Notes under the pieces: generated by a model
The model's input: only the letters and a program-made list of their open reading frames with translations
Databases searched by the model: none
What the model was told of the DNA's origin: nothing
Translations under genes and position numbers: made by a program
Shown: one piece after another, positions 38,227-46,081 of the stretch
Numbering within the stretch: the first letter of the stretch is position 1
Layout: every line of letters starts with the position of its first letter
DNA from: Kitasatospora sp. A2-31
GTDB lineage: Bacteria; Actinomycetota; Actinomycetes; Streptomycetales; Streptomycetaceae
Direction of reading: 5' to 3'
Assembly: GCF_022288725.1 (NCBI RefSeq)
Contig: NZ_JAKNTA010000002.1
Location: forward strand, 177,968 to 241,967
Length of the DNA stretch: 64,000 nt

Positions 38227-39492
38227 CTACGAGTCGCCGGCAGCGGCCTTCGCGGACGGGGCAGAGGTGGCGGCCGCGCCCGCCTCGTCCGGCTCCGCCA
38301 CCGCCGTGCCTCCGATCCGGCGGACGCCGGGTACCAGCGCCGTGCCGGCGCAGCTCACCCCGACCAGGGCGGCGGTGACCAGCAGGGGCGCCGGGGCGCC
38401 CCAGGCGTCGGCCGCCGCCGGGGCGAGCGCGTAGCCGAGCGGCGCGGCGGCCAGGGAGAACAGCCAGTCGTAGGAGGTGACCCGGGCCAGGACGTGGGTC
38501 GGGAACTCCTGCTGGACGACGGTCTGCCAGACCGGGTTGAGGTAGCCGACGCCGGCCATGGCCAGCCCGTACACGGGAACGGTGACCGGTGCCGGGAGCG
38601 GACCGGCGAGAGCGAGCAGCGGCAGTGCGAAGAGCGCGAGGCCGAGGTTGGCGGCGAGCACCGGTCGGCGCGGACGCAGCCGCCCGGCGAGCAGGGAGCC
38701 GGCGAGGACCCCGACCGCGCCGGCCTGGGTCATGGCCACCCAGACGCCCTCCCCGCCCAGCTCGCGGGTGGCGATCAGCGGGCCGAGGGTGAGCAGCACC
38801 GCGCTGGCGCCGTTCCACATGGCGTGCGCGATGAGGCTGGTCCAGTACCAGTCGCGCGAGCGGACCTCGGTCCAGCCCTTGGTCAGGTCGGCGAGCAGGG
38901 CGCGGCGCGGCGCGGGGGTCGGCCGGACGGTGAGCTTGGCGAGCAGGGCGGCGGAGACGAGGAAGGAGACGCCGTCCAGGACGAAGGCCGAGCCGGCGCC
39001 CGCGCTGTACACCAGCAGGCCGGCCAGTGCGGGGCCGCCGAGCCGGGCCGCGTTGGTGGTGGAGGCCAGCAGCGCATTGGCCCGCATGCGCTGCGGGCCG
39101 TCGACGGTCGCCGCGACGAGGGGCGTGGCGGTGGGGATGGCGAAGGCGGAGGCGGTGCCGCCGATCGCCTCGGCCACCGCGACCGTGGCCAGGCGCGGCT
39201 CTCCGCCGAGCAGTTCGACGCCGACGGCCAACTGTGCGGCGGCCCGGACCAGGTCGGTCACCAGGGCCACGGTCCGCGGGTTGAAGCGGTCGCCGACGAC
39301 GCCGCCGAGCGGGAGGAGCAGCAGTCGGGGCACCATCGTGCAGCCGAGGACGAGGGCGAGGGCGCCGGAGGAGCCGGTCGCCTGGGTGATGGCGATGGCC
39401 AGTGCGGTGGGGACGACGGCGTCGCCGAGGGTGGAGACGGCCCGCCCCACGTAGAGCAGGCGGAATCCGGGCAGTCGCAGTGGATGAGTCAC
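38227..39492 (-). CDS. MFS transporter (enterobactin exporter/MFS_3-like)
   Basis: A 421-residue, roughly 12-helix major facilitator. RLLYVGRAVSTLGDAVVPTALAIAI, the loop motif GGVVGDRFNPRTVAL and NAARLGGPALAGLLV place it near the MFS_3/EntS-like exporters of hydrophobic compounds. GTG 39492 is the first start with good local composition. It is divergent from a MarR regulator whose likely operator lies in the 78-bp gap, so it is probably an efflux pump induced by the MarR ligand. Confidence 0.88.
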   Translation of the reverse strand: MTHPLRLPGFRLLYVGRAVSTLGDAVVPTALAIAITQATGSSGALALVLGCTMVPRLLLLPLGGVVGDRFNPRTVALVTDLVRAAAQLAVGVELLGGEPRLATVAVAEAIGGTASAFAIPTATPLVAATVDGPQRMRANALLASTTNAARLGGPALAGLLVYSAGAGSAFVLDGVSFLVSAALLAKLTVRPTPAPRRALLADLTKGWTEVRSRDWYWTSLIAHAMWNGASAVLLTLGPLIATRELGGEGVWVAMTQAGAVGVLAGSLLAGRLRPRRPVLAANLGLALFALPLLALAGPLPAPVTVPVYGLAMAGVGYLNPVWQTVVQQEFPTHVLARVTSYDWLFSLAAAPLGYALAPAAADAWGAPAPLLVTAALVGVSCAGTALVPGVRRIGGTAVAEPDEAGAAATSAPSAKAAAGDS

Positions 39493-39501
39493 GGCGGGAC
39501 T

Positions 39502-39535
39502 ATATTTCGGCGCCGAAGTTTCGGCAACGAAATAT
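39502..39535. promoter_or_regulatory. Candidate MarR operator
   Basis: ATATTTCG (39502-39509) and CGAAATAT (39528-39535) are perfect inverted arms; inside lies TTCGGCGCCGAA (39506-39517), a perfect 12-bp palindrome. The whole 34 bp is AT-rich against its surroundings and sits between the MFS and MarR start codons. Confidence 0.7.
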
Positions 39536-39570
39536 TCGGCGAGTTGATCGACTCCACCTAGACTCGTGCC

Positions 39571-40179
39571 ATGGACCACGCCGCGCGACGACCCGACCCG
39601 CCGAGCGACCGGCCGCCCGAGCGGCCGGCCGGCGGCCCGCGCGGCTGTCCCGGCGACCGGCCGAGCGACTCGACGGACGGGCACGTCGAGCGCTGGCAGC
39701 CGGTCCTGCCCGAGCTCGACCCGGACATCGAGGGCGCCGTCACGCGGATGAACAAGCTCACCAAGCACCTGGGCCGGGTGCGTGAGCAGGGTGTCGCCGA
39801 CTACGGACTGCAGAAGCACGAGTTCGACACCCTGCACGAGCTCGCCGGCCGTGGCGGCCGGGCCACCCCCTCCGAGCTGCGCGCCGACCTCAACCTCGCG
39901 CCGGCCTCGGTGACCGGTCGCCTGGAGACGCTGGAGCGCCGGGGCTTCGTCGTCCGAACCCCCTCCGACGAGGACCGCCGTCGCGTCCGCGTCGAGCTGA
40001 CCGATGCCGGCCGGGAGGCCTGGCACGAGGCGCTGGACGTGGTCGGCCGGGAGGAGCGCCGGGTGCTCGGCGTCCTGGCGCCGGACGAGCGGCGCCTGCT
40101 CTCCGACCTGCTGCGCCGCGTCCTTCTGGCCGTCGAGACCCCCGCCGCCGCGCCGGACCGGCCGTGCGGGCCGAGCTGA
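39571..40179 (+). CDS. MarR-family transcriptional regulator
   Basis: A 202-residue regulator. The winged helix is clear: YGLQKHEFDTLHELAGRGGRATPSELRADLNLAPASVTGRLETLERRGFVVRTPSDEDRRRVRVELTDAGREAW. The first 45 residues are a Pro/Arg-rich extension. TAGACT at 39559-39564 ends 6 bases before the ATG, suggesting a leaderless message. It likely represses itself and the divergent MFS gene through the palindrome in between. Confidence 0.9.
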   Translation: MDHAARRPDPPSDRPPERPAGGPRGCPGDRPSDSTDGHVERWQPVLPELDPDIEGAVTRMNKLTKHLGRVREQGVADYGLQKHEFDTLHELAGRGGRATPSELRADLNLAPASVTGRLETLERRGFVVRTPSDEDRRRVRVELTDAGREAWHEALDVVGREERRVLGVLAPDERRLLSDLLRRVLLAVETPAAAPDRPCGPS

Positions 40180-40229
40180 TCGACCGCCGAGCCGGCGGGA
40201 CTCCCGGTCGGGCGGAAGGCCGACGGGTG

Positions 40230-40260
40230 GCTCCCGGCAAGGTCGGGCCTTGCCGGGAGC
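40230..40260. terminator. Bidirectional terminator
   Basis: Perfect 13-bp arms (40230-40242 and 40248-40260) and a 5-base loop between convergent genes (MarR stop at 40179, phospholipase stop at 40289). Confidence 0.88.
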
Positions 40261-40288
40261 GGGCCCGGTCGGATGGCCTGAGTGAACG

Positions 40289-41776
40289 TCAGGCGTGGTA
40301 CCAGATCTCGTTCTTGGCACCGTCGACGCAGTCCCAGATGTCGAGTTGGCGGCCGCCGGTCTGGCCGCCGGGGATGTCCAGGCAGCGGCCGGAGGCGGGG
40401 TTGAAGAGCTGGCTCTTGCCGTTCAGGACCCACTGCTGGTTCGGGGCACCGGGGACGCAGGTCCAGAGCTCCACCGGTGCGCCGTTGGCGGTCCCGGCGC
40501 CGGTGATGTCCAGACAGAGCTCGCCGCCGGGGCGGCTGACGCTGCCCATCCGCACGGTGTTGCCGATCATCGTCCACTGCTGCGGAGCGCCCTGGTTGCA
40601 GGCCCAACTGGTGACCTTCGCGCCGGGCTTGAAGACGCCCTGGTAGTCGTCCAGGCAGACGTTCTCGCCCTTGGGGCCCTTCCACGCCGACCAGATCTGG
40701 GACGGGTTGCGGTAGATGATGTCGTCGAGCAGGGCCCAGCCGGGGAAGTCCATCATGATGACGCCGAGGTGGTCGCCCCTGCCGCCGTTGTCGTTGAGGT
40801 ACTTCATCAGTCGTGGGTTGATGCCCTCGATGCGGATGTTGCCCTTGACGCCGCCCAGGTGGCCGCCGGCGAACCCGGCGGGGGTCGGGTCGAGGATGTG
40901 CGAGGCGGAGGTGTACGTCACGAACATCTCGCCGCTCGGGTCGGAGGCCGCCCGGTCGAGGTTCCCCTTGACGTAGGGCCACTTGTCGCCGGCACTGGGG
41001 AGGTCGAAGTGGTCCTCCATGTGCTTGGTGAAGTCGTTGATGCCGAAGCCGTAGTCTGCGCCGCCGGGGCTGCGGAAGTCGGTGAGCACGATCTTCCCGC
41101 GCACCTGGCTGAGCCTCGGCACCGAGGTCTTCTGCCCCTGCTGCACGGACGGGGTGTAGAACAGGCCCTTGTACTCGGGCTTGTCGAGGTACTGCTTGAA
41201 GATCCTCAGCCGGTCCGCGTCGGTGGTCGACGACGGGTTGTCGGTGCAGCTGCCGGTCGACTGGTCGCACTCGGCCTTGAGCCGCATCAGGATCGTCTCG
41301 CCCGAGTGCTCCTTCAGGAAGTCCCGGGTCCGGATCAGCACGTCGTCGAAGACCGCGTCCTGGTAGAACGCGCCGTGGTGGACAGTGAAGCCACCGCCGA
41401 TGACCCGGACCCGGATGTCCAACGCCCGCACACCGCGGATCAGTTGGTTGGCCAGGGTGCCGCCGCTGGCGCCGTGGTCCTCCTGGGTCTGCACCAGGGA
41501 GCCGCCCTTGACGGCCATCGTGTCGTGGGTGCCCGGGATGGACATCGCCGCGAGCCAGGTGTCGCCGTGCACCAGGGACATCCAGTCCGGGTGGCGGGTC
41601 GAGTCGATGCTCTTGAACGAGTCGGCGAGGCTGCTGCCCATGGCCGCGGCCGGGTCGGCGGAGGCGACGGAACCGAGCGCGGCGGTGGCCAGCACCAGGG
41701 CCGCACTGGCCAGACGGCGCCCGGCCCGGCGAAGGGTGGTCTTCAACTTCGATGCGTGGGGCGGTGGTTCGAGCAC
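40289..41776 (-). CDS. Secreted phosphatidylinositol-specific phospholipase C with ricin-type lectin domain
   Basis: A 495-residue exported enzyme. A basic N-terminus and hydrophobic stretch (LASAALVLATAALGSVASA) form a signal peptide. The PI-PLC X domain (about 65-340) has the catalytic histidines His84 (IPGTHD) and His133/134 (VHHG), spaced as in Bacillus PI-PLC (about 50 residues). The C-terminal 130 residues form a ricin-B trefoil (CLDDYQGV, QQWTMIGNTV, LCLDITGAG, QQWVLNGKSQ, RCLDIPGG), giving carbohydrate binding. It cleaves phosphatidylinositol or GPI-type lipids outside the cell. GTG 41776 follows AGAGGA by 8 bases. Confidence 0.92.
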   Translation of the reverse strand: MLEPPPHASKLKTTLRRAGRRLASAALVLATAALGSVASADPAAAMGSSLADSFKSIDSTRHPDWMSLVHGDTWLAAMSIPGTHDTMAVKGGSLVQTQEDHGASGGTLANQLIRGVRALDIRVRVIGGGFTVHHGAFYQDAVFDDVLIRTRDFLKEHSGETILMRLKAECDQSTGSCTDNPSSTTDADRLRIFKQYLDKPEYKGLFYTPSVQQGQKTSVPRLSQVRGKIVLTDFRSPGGADYGFGINDFTKHMEDHFDLPSAGDKWPYVKGNLDRAASDPSGEMFVTYTSASHILDPTPAGFAGGHLGGVKGNIRIEGINPRLMKYLNDNGGRGDHLGVIMMDFPGWALLDDIIYRNPSQIWSAWKGPKGENVCLDDYQGVFKPGAKVTSWACNQGAPQQWTMIGNTVRMGSVSRPGGELCLDITGAGTANGAPVELWTCVPGAPNQQWVLNGKSQLFNPASGRCLDIPGGQTGGRQLDIWDCVDGAKNEIWYHA

Positions 41777-42174
41777 CGGGGAGATCCTCTCGGCAGACTG
41801 CGCGCTGCGTCGCCCGACCGGGCCGGGGGCGGCCACCGCAGGGGCCGAGGAGACGGATCGGAGGGGTGGCGCAGGGCGGGGGGACGGGCCCGGACGCGGG
41901 CCGCCGCCAGTCTTCGGTCGTCGCTGACTCACCGTCAACGGACGCGGGGCAGGACTGCCCGCCCATCCCGCCGAGGCTGCCTCTCCGGACAGCCGGGCTC
42001 GGCACCGCTGTGCATGCCCGGGGCGAGCCGGGGCCGAATGCCGGAGGCCGGGCGGCGCCCCCGCGGCGGCACCCCGGCGGCCGGCCAGGTGCACCCGGCA
42101 GGGGCCGTTCAGGCAAACGGCCCCCAGCGCGCTTCATGGAGCGGAGCCGACCGACGATCAGTGAACCGGGTCCT
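41777..42174. other. Intergenic region upstream of the phospholipase
   Basis: No gene. A possible minus-strand promoter, TTGACG (41938-41933), 18 bp, AAGACT (41914-41909), would give a leader of about 125 bases. No PHO box was recognised. Confidence 0.45.
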
Positions 42175-43044
42175 TCAGCGCGCGCCCTCGACGGCGGCCT
42201 GCGCGGCGCGCGCCAGCGCCCGGCGCGGGCCCCGGCGGGTGTCGTACGCGGCAGGCACGGGGGCCGGGATCGCGGGCAGGAAGGTCAGTTCGGCGACCAA
42301 GCCGCGTACCGCGACCACCCGGGAGAGCGAGGCGAGCAGGCCGTCCTCGCCGACGAACGCGGCAGCGCTGGTCGGCCGGCCGTCCGCCAGCCGGTAGCGG
42401 ATCGTCGCCGGCTGGACGGGGGCGCCGGTCTGGACGGCGGCCTCGAAGAGTGCCGGGCGGAACCGCCCGCTCTCCCGCCCGCACCAGGTCGACCCCTCCG
42501 GGAAGACGATCATCGACCGGCCCGCCCGGAGCTGGGCGGCGACGGCGCCGACCGTGTCCGGGAGGGTGCGGAGCCGGTCGCGGTCCAGGTAGACCGTGCC
42601 GCCCCAGGCGGTGACGGGTCCGAGCACGGGCCAGTGCCGCACCTCGGTCTTGGCGATCGAGCGGCCGGGCAGCGCGGTCGCGATCAGCGGGATGTCCAGC
42701 CAGGACACGTGGTTGGCGACCACCAGGACCCCCGGCTCCGGTTCCCCGGCCGCTCGGCCCGCCCTGCCGCCCGCCCTGCCGCCCGCCGCGCCGGCGGTGG
42801 GCGGGGGCGTCGCACGGACGGTCACACCCAGCGCCCCGAGGAGGGTGCGGGTCCAGAACCGGACCAGCCGGGTGCGTGCCGCGCGGGGAAGCGCGCGCAC
42901 CGGCAGGGTGAGGGCGATCCCGACCAGCAGGACCGTCATGCAGGCGGTCAGCCGGAGGACCCGCCGGGGCAGGGCCACCGCCGGGGCCCGCTCGGTCAGG
43001 CAGGCCTCCGGCGTGCAGGTCGCCGTCGGCAGCCAGACGCTCAC
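42175..43044 (-). CDS. olsA: 1-acyl-glycerol-3-phosphate acyltransferase, OlsA-like
   Basis: A 289-residue PlsC-family acyltransferase. The HX4D motif is in NHVSWLD, followed by KTEVRHWPVLGP, TVYLDRDR and VFPEGSTW (motif III), then PVQPATIRY. One or two hydrophobic segments near residues 30-60 anchor it to the membrane. GTG 43044 overlaps the stop of the upstream GNAT-like gene (GTGA). That pairing matches OlsA, which adds the second fatty acid to lyso-ornithine lipid, rather than a phospholipid PlsC. Substrate is inferred from context. Confidence 0.82.
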   Translation of the reverse strand: MSVWLPTATCTPEACLTERAPAVALPRRVLRLTACMTVLLVGIALTLPVRALPRAARTRLVRFWTRTLLGALGVTVRATPPPTAGAAGGRAGGRAGRAAGEPEPGVLVVANHVSWLDIPLIATALPGRSIAKTEVRHWPVLGPVTAWGGTVYLDRDRLRTLPDTVGAVAAQLRAGRSMIVFPEGSTWCGRESGRFRPALFEAAVQTGAPVQPATIRYRLADGRPTSAAAFVGEDGLLASLSRVVAVRGLVAELTFLPAIPAPVPAAYDTRRGPRRALARAAQAAVEGAR

Positions 43045-44006
43045 GCCGACAGTTCCCGTGACGCTGCGGTCGGGGCGCCCGCGGCGGTCCCGCCGGTACC
43101 GCCCGCGGCTCCACCGACCCCCGGGACCGCGCTCATCCCGGAGAGGAAGTGCCGCAGGTAGCGCGGGTCGGTGCGCTCCAGGGAGAGCAGCACGTACAGG
43201 TCGGCGGTGGCGAAGTCCGGGTCGTGCGCGGGGGCGCCGCAGACCCAGGCGCCGAGCCGCAGGTAGCCCCGGAGCAGGGCCGGCAGCGGGGCGCGGCCGG
43301 CGCGCTGCACGCCGGTGGCGTCCCAGAGCCGGTGCGGGGTGACCCGGTACTCCTCGGGGGCGAGGTGCTTGGCGCTGACGGTGTCCCAGACCCGCGCGGC
43401 GGTGGCACCGCCGTCGTCCAGCGGGATGGAGCAGCATCCGCCCACCCAGGTGTTGCCGGTGTCGGCGAGGTAGCGGGCGATGCCGCCCCACATCAGGTTG
43501 ATCACGGCGCCGTTGCCCCGGTGGTCGGGGTGGATGCAGGAGCGGCCCAGCTCGACCAGGCCGTCGCGCAGGGGGGTCAGGTTGCCGAGGTCGAACTCGC
43601 CGTCGGAGTAGAGCCGGCCCGCCCGTCGTGCGGCCTCCGGGGGGAGCAGCCGGTAGGTGCCGACGACGGGGCCGTCCTCGCCCTCGCGGACCAGCAGGTG
43701 GTCGCAGTACTCGTCGAACGGGTCGACGTCCAGACCCGCCGCCGGGCTGTGCAGCACGGCGCCGAGCTCGGCGGCGAACACCTCGTGGCGCAGCCGCTGG
43801 GCGGCGCGGACGTCGTCCTCGTCGCGGGCCAGCGCCACCGTGTACGTCCGGGCGGGCGAGGCGGCGGGCGTGGTGGCGGCGGGCCGGGAGGCGGGGCCCC
43901 GGGCGGGCCGGGCGGTGAACGCCGGCCGGGTCGTCCGCGGGGCGGGGACCGCGGCGGCGTGGTCGGGGGCGACTGCGGGAGGAGTGTACGTGGGGACGAC
44001 GGTCAT
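43041..44006 (-). CDS. olsB: OlsB-like N-acyltransferase (ornithine lipid, hemolysin-type GNAT)
   Basis: A 321-residue protein with an Ala/Pro-rich N-terminal 50 residues and the OlsB/hemolysin GNAT domain: VALARDEDDVRAAQRLRHEVFAAEL, DVDPFDEYCDHLLVREGE, VGTYRLLPPEAARRAGRLYSDGEFDLGNL, ELGRSCIHPDHRGNGAVINLMWGGIARYL. OlsB transfers a 3-hydroxyacyl group to the alpha-amino group of ornithine, the first step in ornithine lipid synthesis, a phosphorus-free membrane lipid. ATG 44006 follows GGAGGG. Coupled to the OlsA-like gene. Confidence 0.83.
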   Translation of the reverse strand: MTVVPTYTPPAVAPDHAAAVPAPRTTRPAFTARPARGPASRPAATTPAASPARTYTVALARDEDDVRAAQRLRHEVFAAELGAVLHSPAAGLDVDPFDEYCDHLLVREGEDGPVVGTYRLLPPEAARRAGRLYSDGEFDLGNLTPLRDGLVELGRSCIHPDHRGNGAVINLMWGGIARYLADTGNTWVGGCCSIPLDDGGATAARVWDTVSAKHLAPEEYRVTPHRLWDATGVQRAGRAPLPALLRGYLRLGAWVCGAPAHDPDFATADLYVLLSLERTDPRYLRHFLSGMSAVPGVGGAAGGTGGTAAGAPTAASRELSA

Positions 44007-44312
44007 GGCGGACCCTCCAGGGCAGCACGGACGACGGCGGCCACGTGGGCCGTGGCGCCTACCGGTCCGCTCGGTCGTGGGTGCGAACCGGTCACCGTAT
44101 GTTTCTCCGGGGCGGCTGGCGTCCACGTTGTCGTTCGGTGGAGCGCAGATGTGCACCTGCTGAATGGGGCCACTCGATGTCCGCCGTCCACCTGCTCGGT
44201 GCCGGGGCGCCTCCGGATGCTCCGCTCCCGGGGGTGGAATCCGCGGCCGAGCCCGCCCTCCACCGGCGCACGCCGGGCGTGCACAGCGGCCGCACCAATC
44301 CGGACCGACGAC

Positions 44313-44446
44313 CGGGCACCGCGCCGCCCGGCAACGCCCCGGCCCCCGGGCACCGCGCCGCCCGGCAACGCCTCGGCCCCCGGGCACCGCCTTCCCGCAA
44401 CGCCTCGGCCCCCGGGCACCGCGCCGCCCGGCAACGCCTCGGCCCC
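44313..44446. repeat. 34-bp tandem repeat, four units
   Basis: Units start at 44313, 44347, 44381 and 44413. The third is 32 bp and lacks part of the centre; the others are near identical. Each begins CGGGCACCGC and contains CAACGCC and GGCCCC. Confidence 0.85.
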
Positions 44447-44468
44447 CGGCGTCGAAACGCCGGGGGCC
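44441..44468 (-). terminator. Hairpin terminator of the beta-lactamase-like gene
   Basis: Perfect 12-bp arms GGCCCCCGGCGT (44441-44452) and ACGCCGGGGGCC (44457-44468) with a CGAA tetraloop, about 60 bases beyond the stop codon. Confidence 0.75.
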
Positions 44469-44528
44469 GGGTCCGTCAGCGGGACGACCGCGGGGCGCGG
44501 CCGAGGGCGGCGTCGGACGCCCGGGCCG

Positions 44529-45908
44529 TCAGCCGGCCCGCCACCCCTGCTCGTCGATCCCGCCGGGGACGGCGTCCGCCGGTCCGTACGGCTCGCGGGT
44601 GAGGACGAAGGAGTTGAGGTCGAGGTGGCTGACCGAGCCGTCGGCGGCCCGTACCACCCGCAGCGTCTCGCCCGCGTAGTAGCCGTCCAGCCCCGTCCAG
44701 GTGCCGTCCGCCTCGGCACGGAACCGGGAGGCGCGGTTACCGGCGGCCAGCGGAGCCAACTCCAGGGCGCGGTCCGCCCTCAGACGCAGCACCTGGGCCG
44801 CGGCGCCCCAGTACCAGGGGCCGGTGAGTGCCAGCAGCTCATCGTCGACGGACGGCAGCGGGCGCCACGGCTCGGGCAGTCGCGGCTCGTGCTCGGCGGT
44901 GATCGCGATCAGGTCCGCCGCGACGAGCGGCGTGCTGGGGCCGCTGGTCGCGTTGGAGAGGGCGACGGCGGCCAGGCCCTCGTCCTCGCTGATCCAGAGC
45001 CCGGCGGTGAAGCCCGGCATCGAACCGCTGTGCCCGAACAGCACGCGCCCGTCGCGGCGCAGCAGTTGGAGGCCGAGCCCGTAGCCGCCGGACCAGTCGG
45101 CGTCGTCCGGGCCGACGGCCGGCCGGCGCATCTCGGCGAGGGACCCGGCGGCGAGCACCTTCTCGTCGCCGCGAGCCAGGAAGGCGGCCCAGCGGGCCAG
45201 GTCGGCGGTGGTCGACCAGAGCTGGCCGGCCGGGCCCATCAGCCCGGTGTCCGTGAGCGGCTCCGGCAGCACGACGTCGGCCCACGGGTGGACGGCGAAA
45301 CCGCCGGCGTGCGGGTGCTGCGGGAGCAGAGTGGTGCGGTCCATCCCGAGCGGTTCCAGCAGCTCCCGGCGGAGGACGTCGCCCCAGGGCTCGCCGCGCA
45401 GCCGCTCGACCAGGGCGCCGAGCAGTGCGTAGCCGGGGTTGGAGTAGTGGTGGCGGCGACCGGCGGGGTGCCGGAGCGGGCGGTCGTCCTCCAGGACGTC
45501 GGCGAGCTGCGGCCGCAGCGTCCCCTCCGTCCGCTCCCACCAGGGCTCCGGCGTCTCGGCGGTGAGCCCGGAGGCGTGGGAGAGCAACTGGGCGACGGTG
45601 GCCTCGTCGGCCGCGGTGCCGGGCAGGTGGTGCCCGAGCGGGTCGGCCAGGTCGAGCAGGCCCTCGTCGCGCAGCCGGAGCACCAGGACGGCGACGAAGG
45701 TCTTGGTGAGCGAACCGATCCGGTACTGCACGTCGACGGTGGGCGCGTGGTCGTCGATCATGCTGCGGGCGCCGCTCCAGACCACCGCGCCGTCCCGCAC
45801 CACCGCGGCGACGAACGAGGGGGTGCGGCCCTCGGCCTGGGCGACCGCGATCCGGTGCAGCAGGGCGCGGCGGGTGGCGGGGAGGAGCTCGTCGTGCAGG
45901 TCGGTCAT
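44529..45908 (-). CDS. Serine hydrolase of the class C beta-lactamase/DD-peptidase family
   Basis: A 459-residue cytosolic-looking hydrolase. The catalytic triad motifs are present: SLTK (nucleophile Ser66, Lys69), YSN (Tyr155) and HSG (His293). No signal peptide is seen (MTDLHDELLPATRRALLHRI), which argues against a true secreted beta-lactamase and favours an esterase or peptidase. A C-terminal domain of about 110 residues (LTGPWYWGAAAQVLRLRADRALEL) resembles the lipocalin-like extension of such proteins. AGAGGAT precedes the ATG. Confidence 0.87.
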   Translation of the reverse strand: MTDLHDELLPATRRALLHRIAVAQAEGRTPSFVAAVVRDGAVVWSGARSMIDDHAPTVDVQYRIGSLTKTFVAVLVLRLRDEGLLDLADPLGHHLPGTAADEATVAQLLSHASGLTAETPEPWWERTEGTLRPQLADVLEDDRPLRHPAGRRHHYSNPGYALLGALVERLRGEPWGDVLRRELLEPLGMDRTTLLPQHPHAGGFAVHPWADVVLPEPLTDTGLMGPAGQLWSTTADLARWAAFLARGDEKVLAAGSLAEMRRPAVGPDDADWSGGYGLGLQLLRRDGRVLFGHSGSMPGFTAGLWISEDEGLAAVALSNATSGPSTPLVAADLIAITAEHEPRLPEPWRPLPSVDDELLALTGPWYWGAAAQVLRLRADRALELAPLAAGNRASRFRAEADGTWTGLDGYYAGETLRVVRAADGSVSHLDLNSFVLTREPYGPADAVPGGIDEQGWRAG

Positions 45909-46081
45909 CTGATCCTCTGGAGAGTCGGACGGCTCGGGCGGACCCGCGCTCGGGCGGGCGGCGCGCCCAACCTAGCCCGCCCGTCCGCCCGGATCCAGCG
46001 AGATTCCGGCCCGTGCCGACCAGGCTGCGGCCGTCCTCCCAGCCCACGCCACGACCTCGACGGAGAGTCACCCACCGGGGA

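Larger units (their letters stand above)
44007..44528. other. Intergenic region with repeats and terminator
   Basis: No convincing gene. It contains the olsB upstream region (about 44030-44200, the less GC-rich part), a fourfold 34-bp repeat and a perfect hairpin. Confidence 0.6.

Noticed and set aside
44529..45908. Secreted AmpC beta-lactamase for resistance
   Set aside because: Motifs of the superfamily are present but there is no signal peptide and a C-terminal extension is typical of esterase/peptidase relatives.
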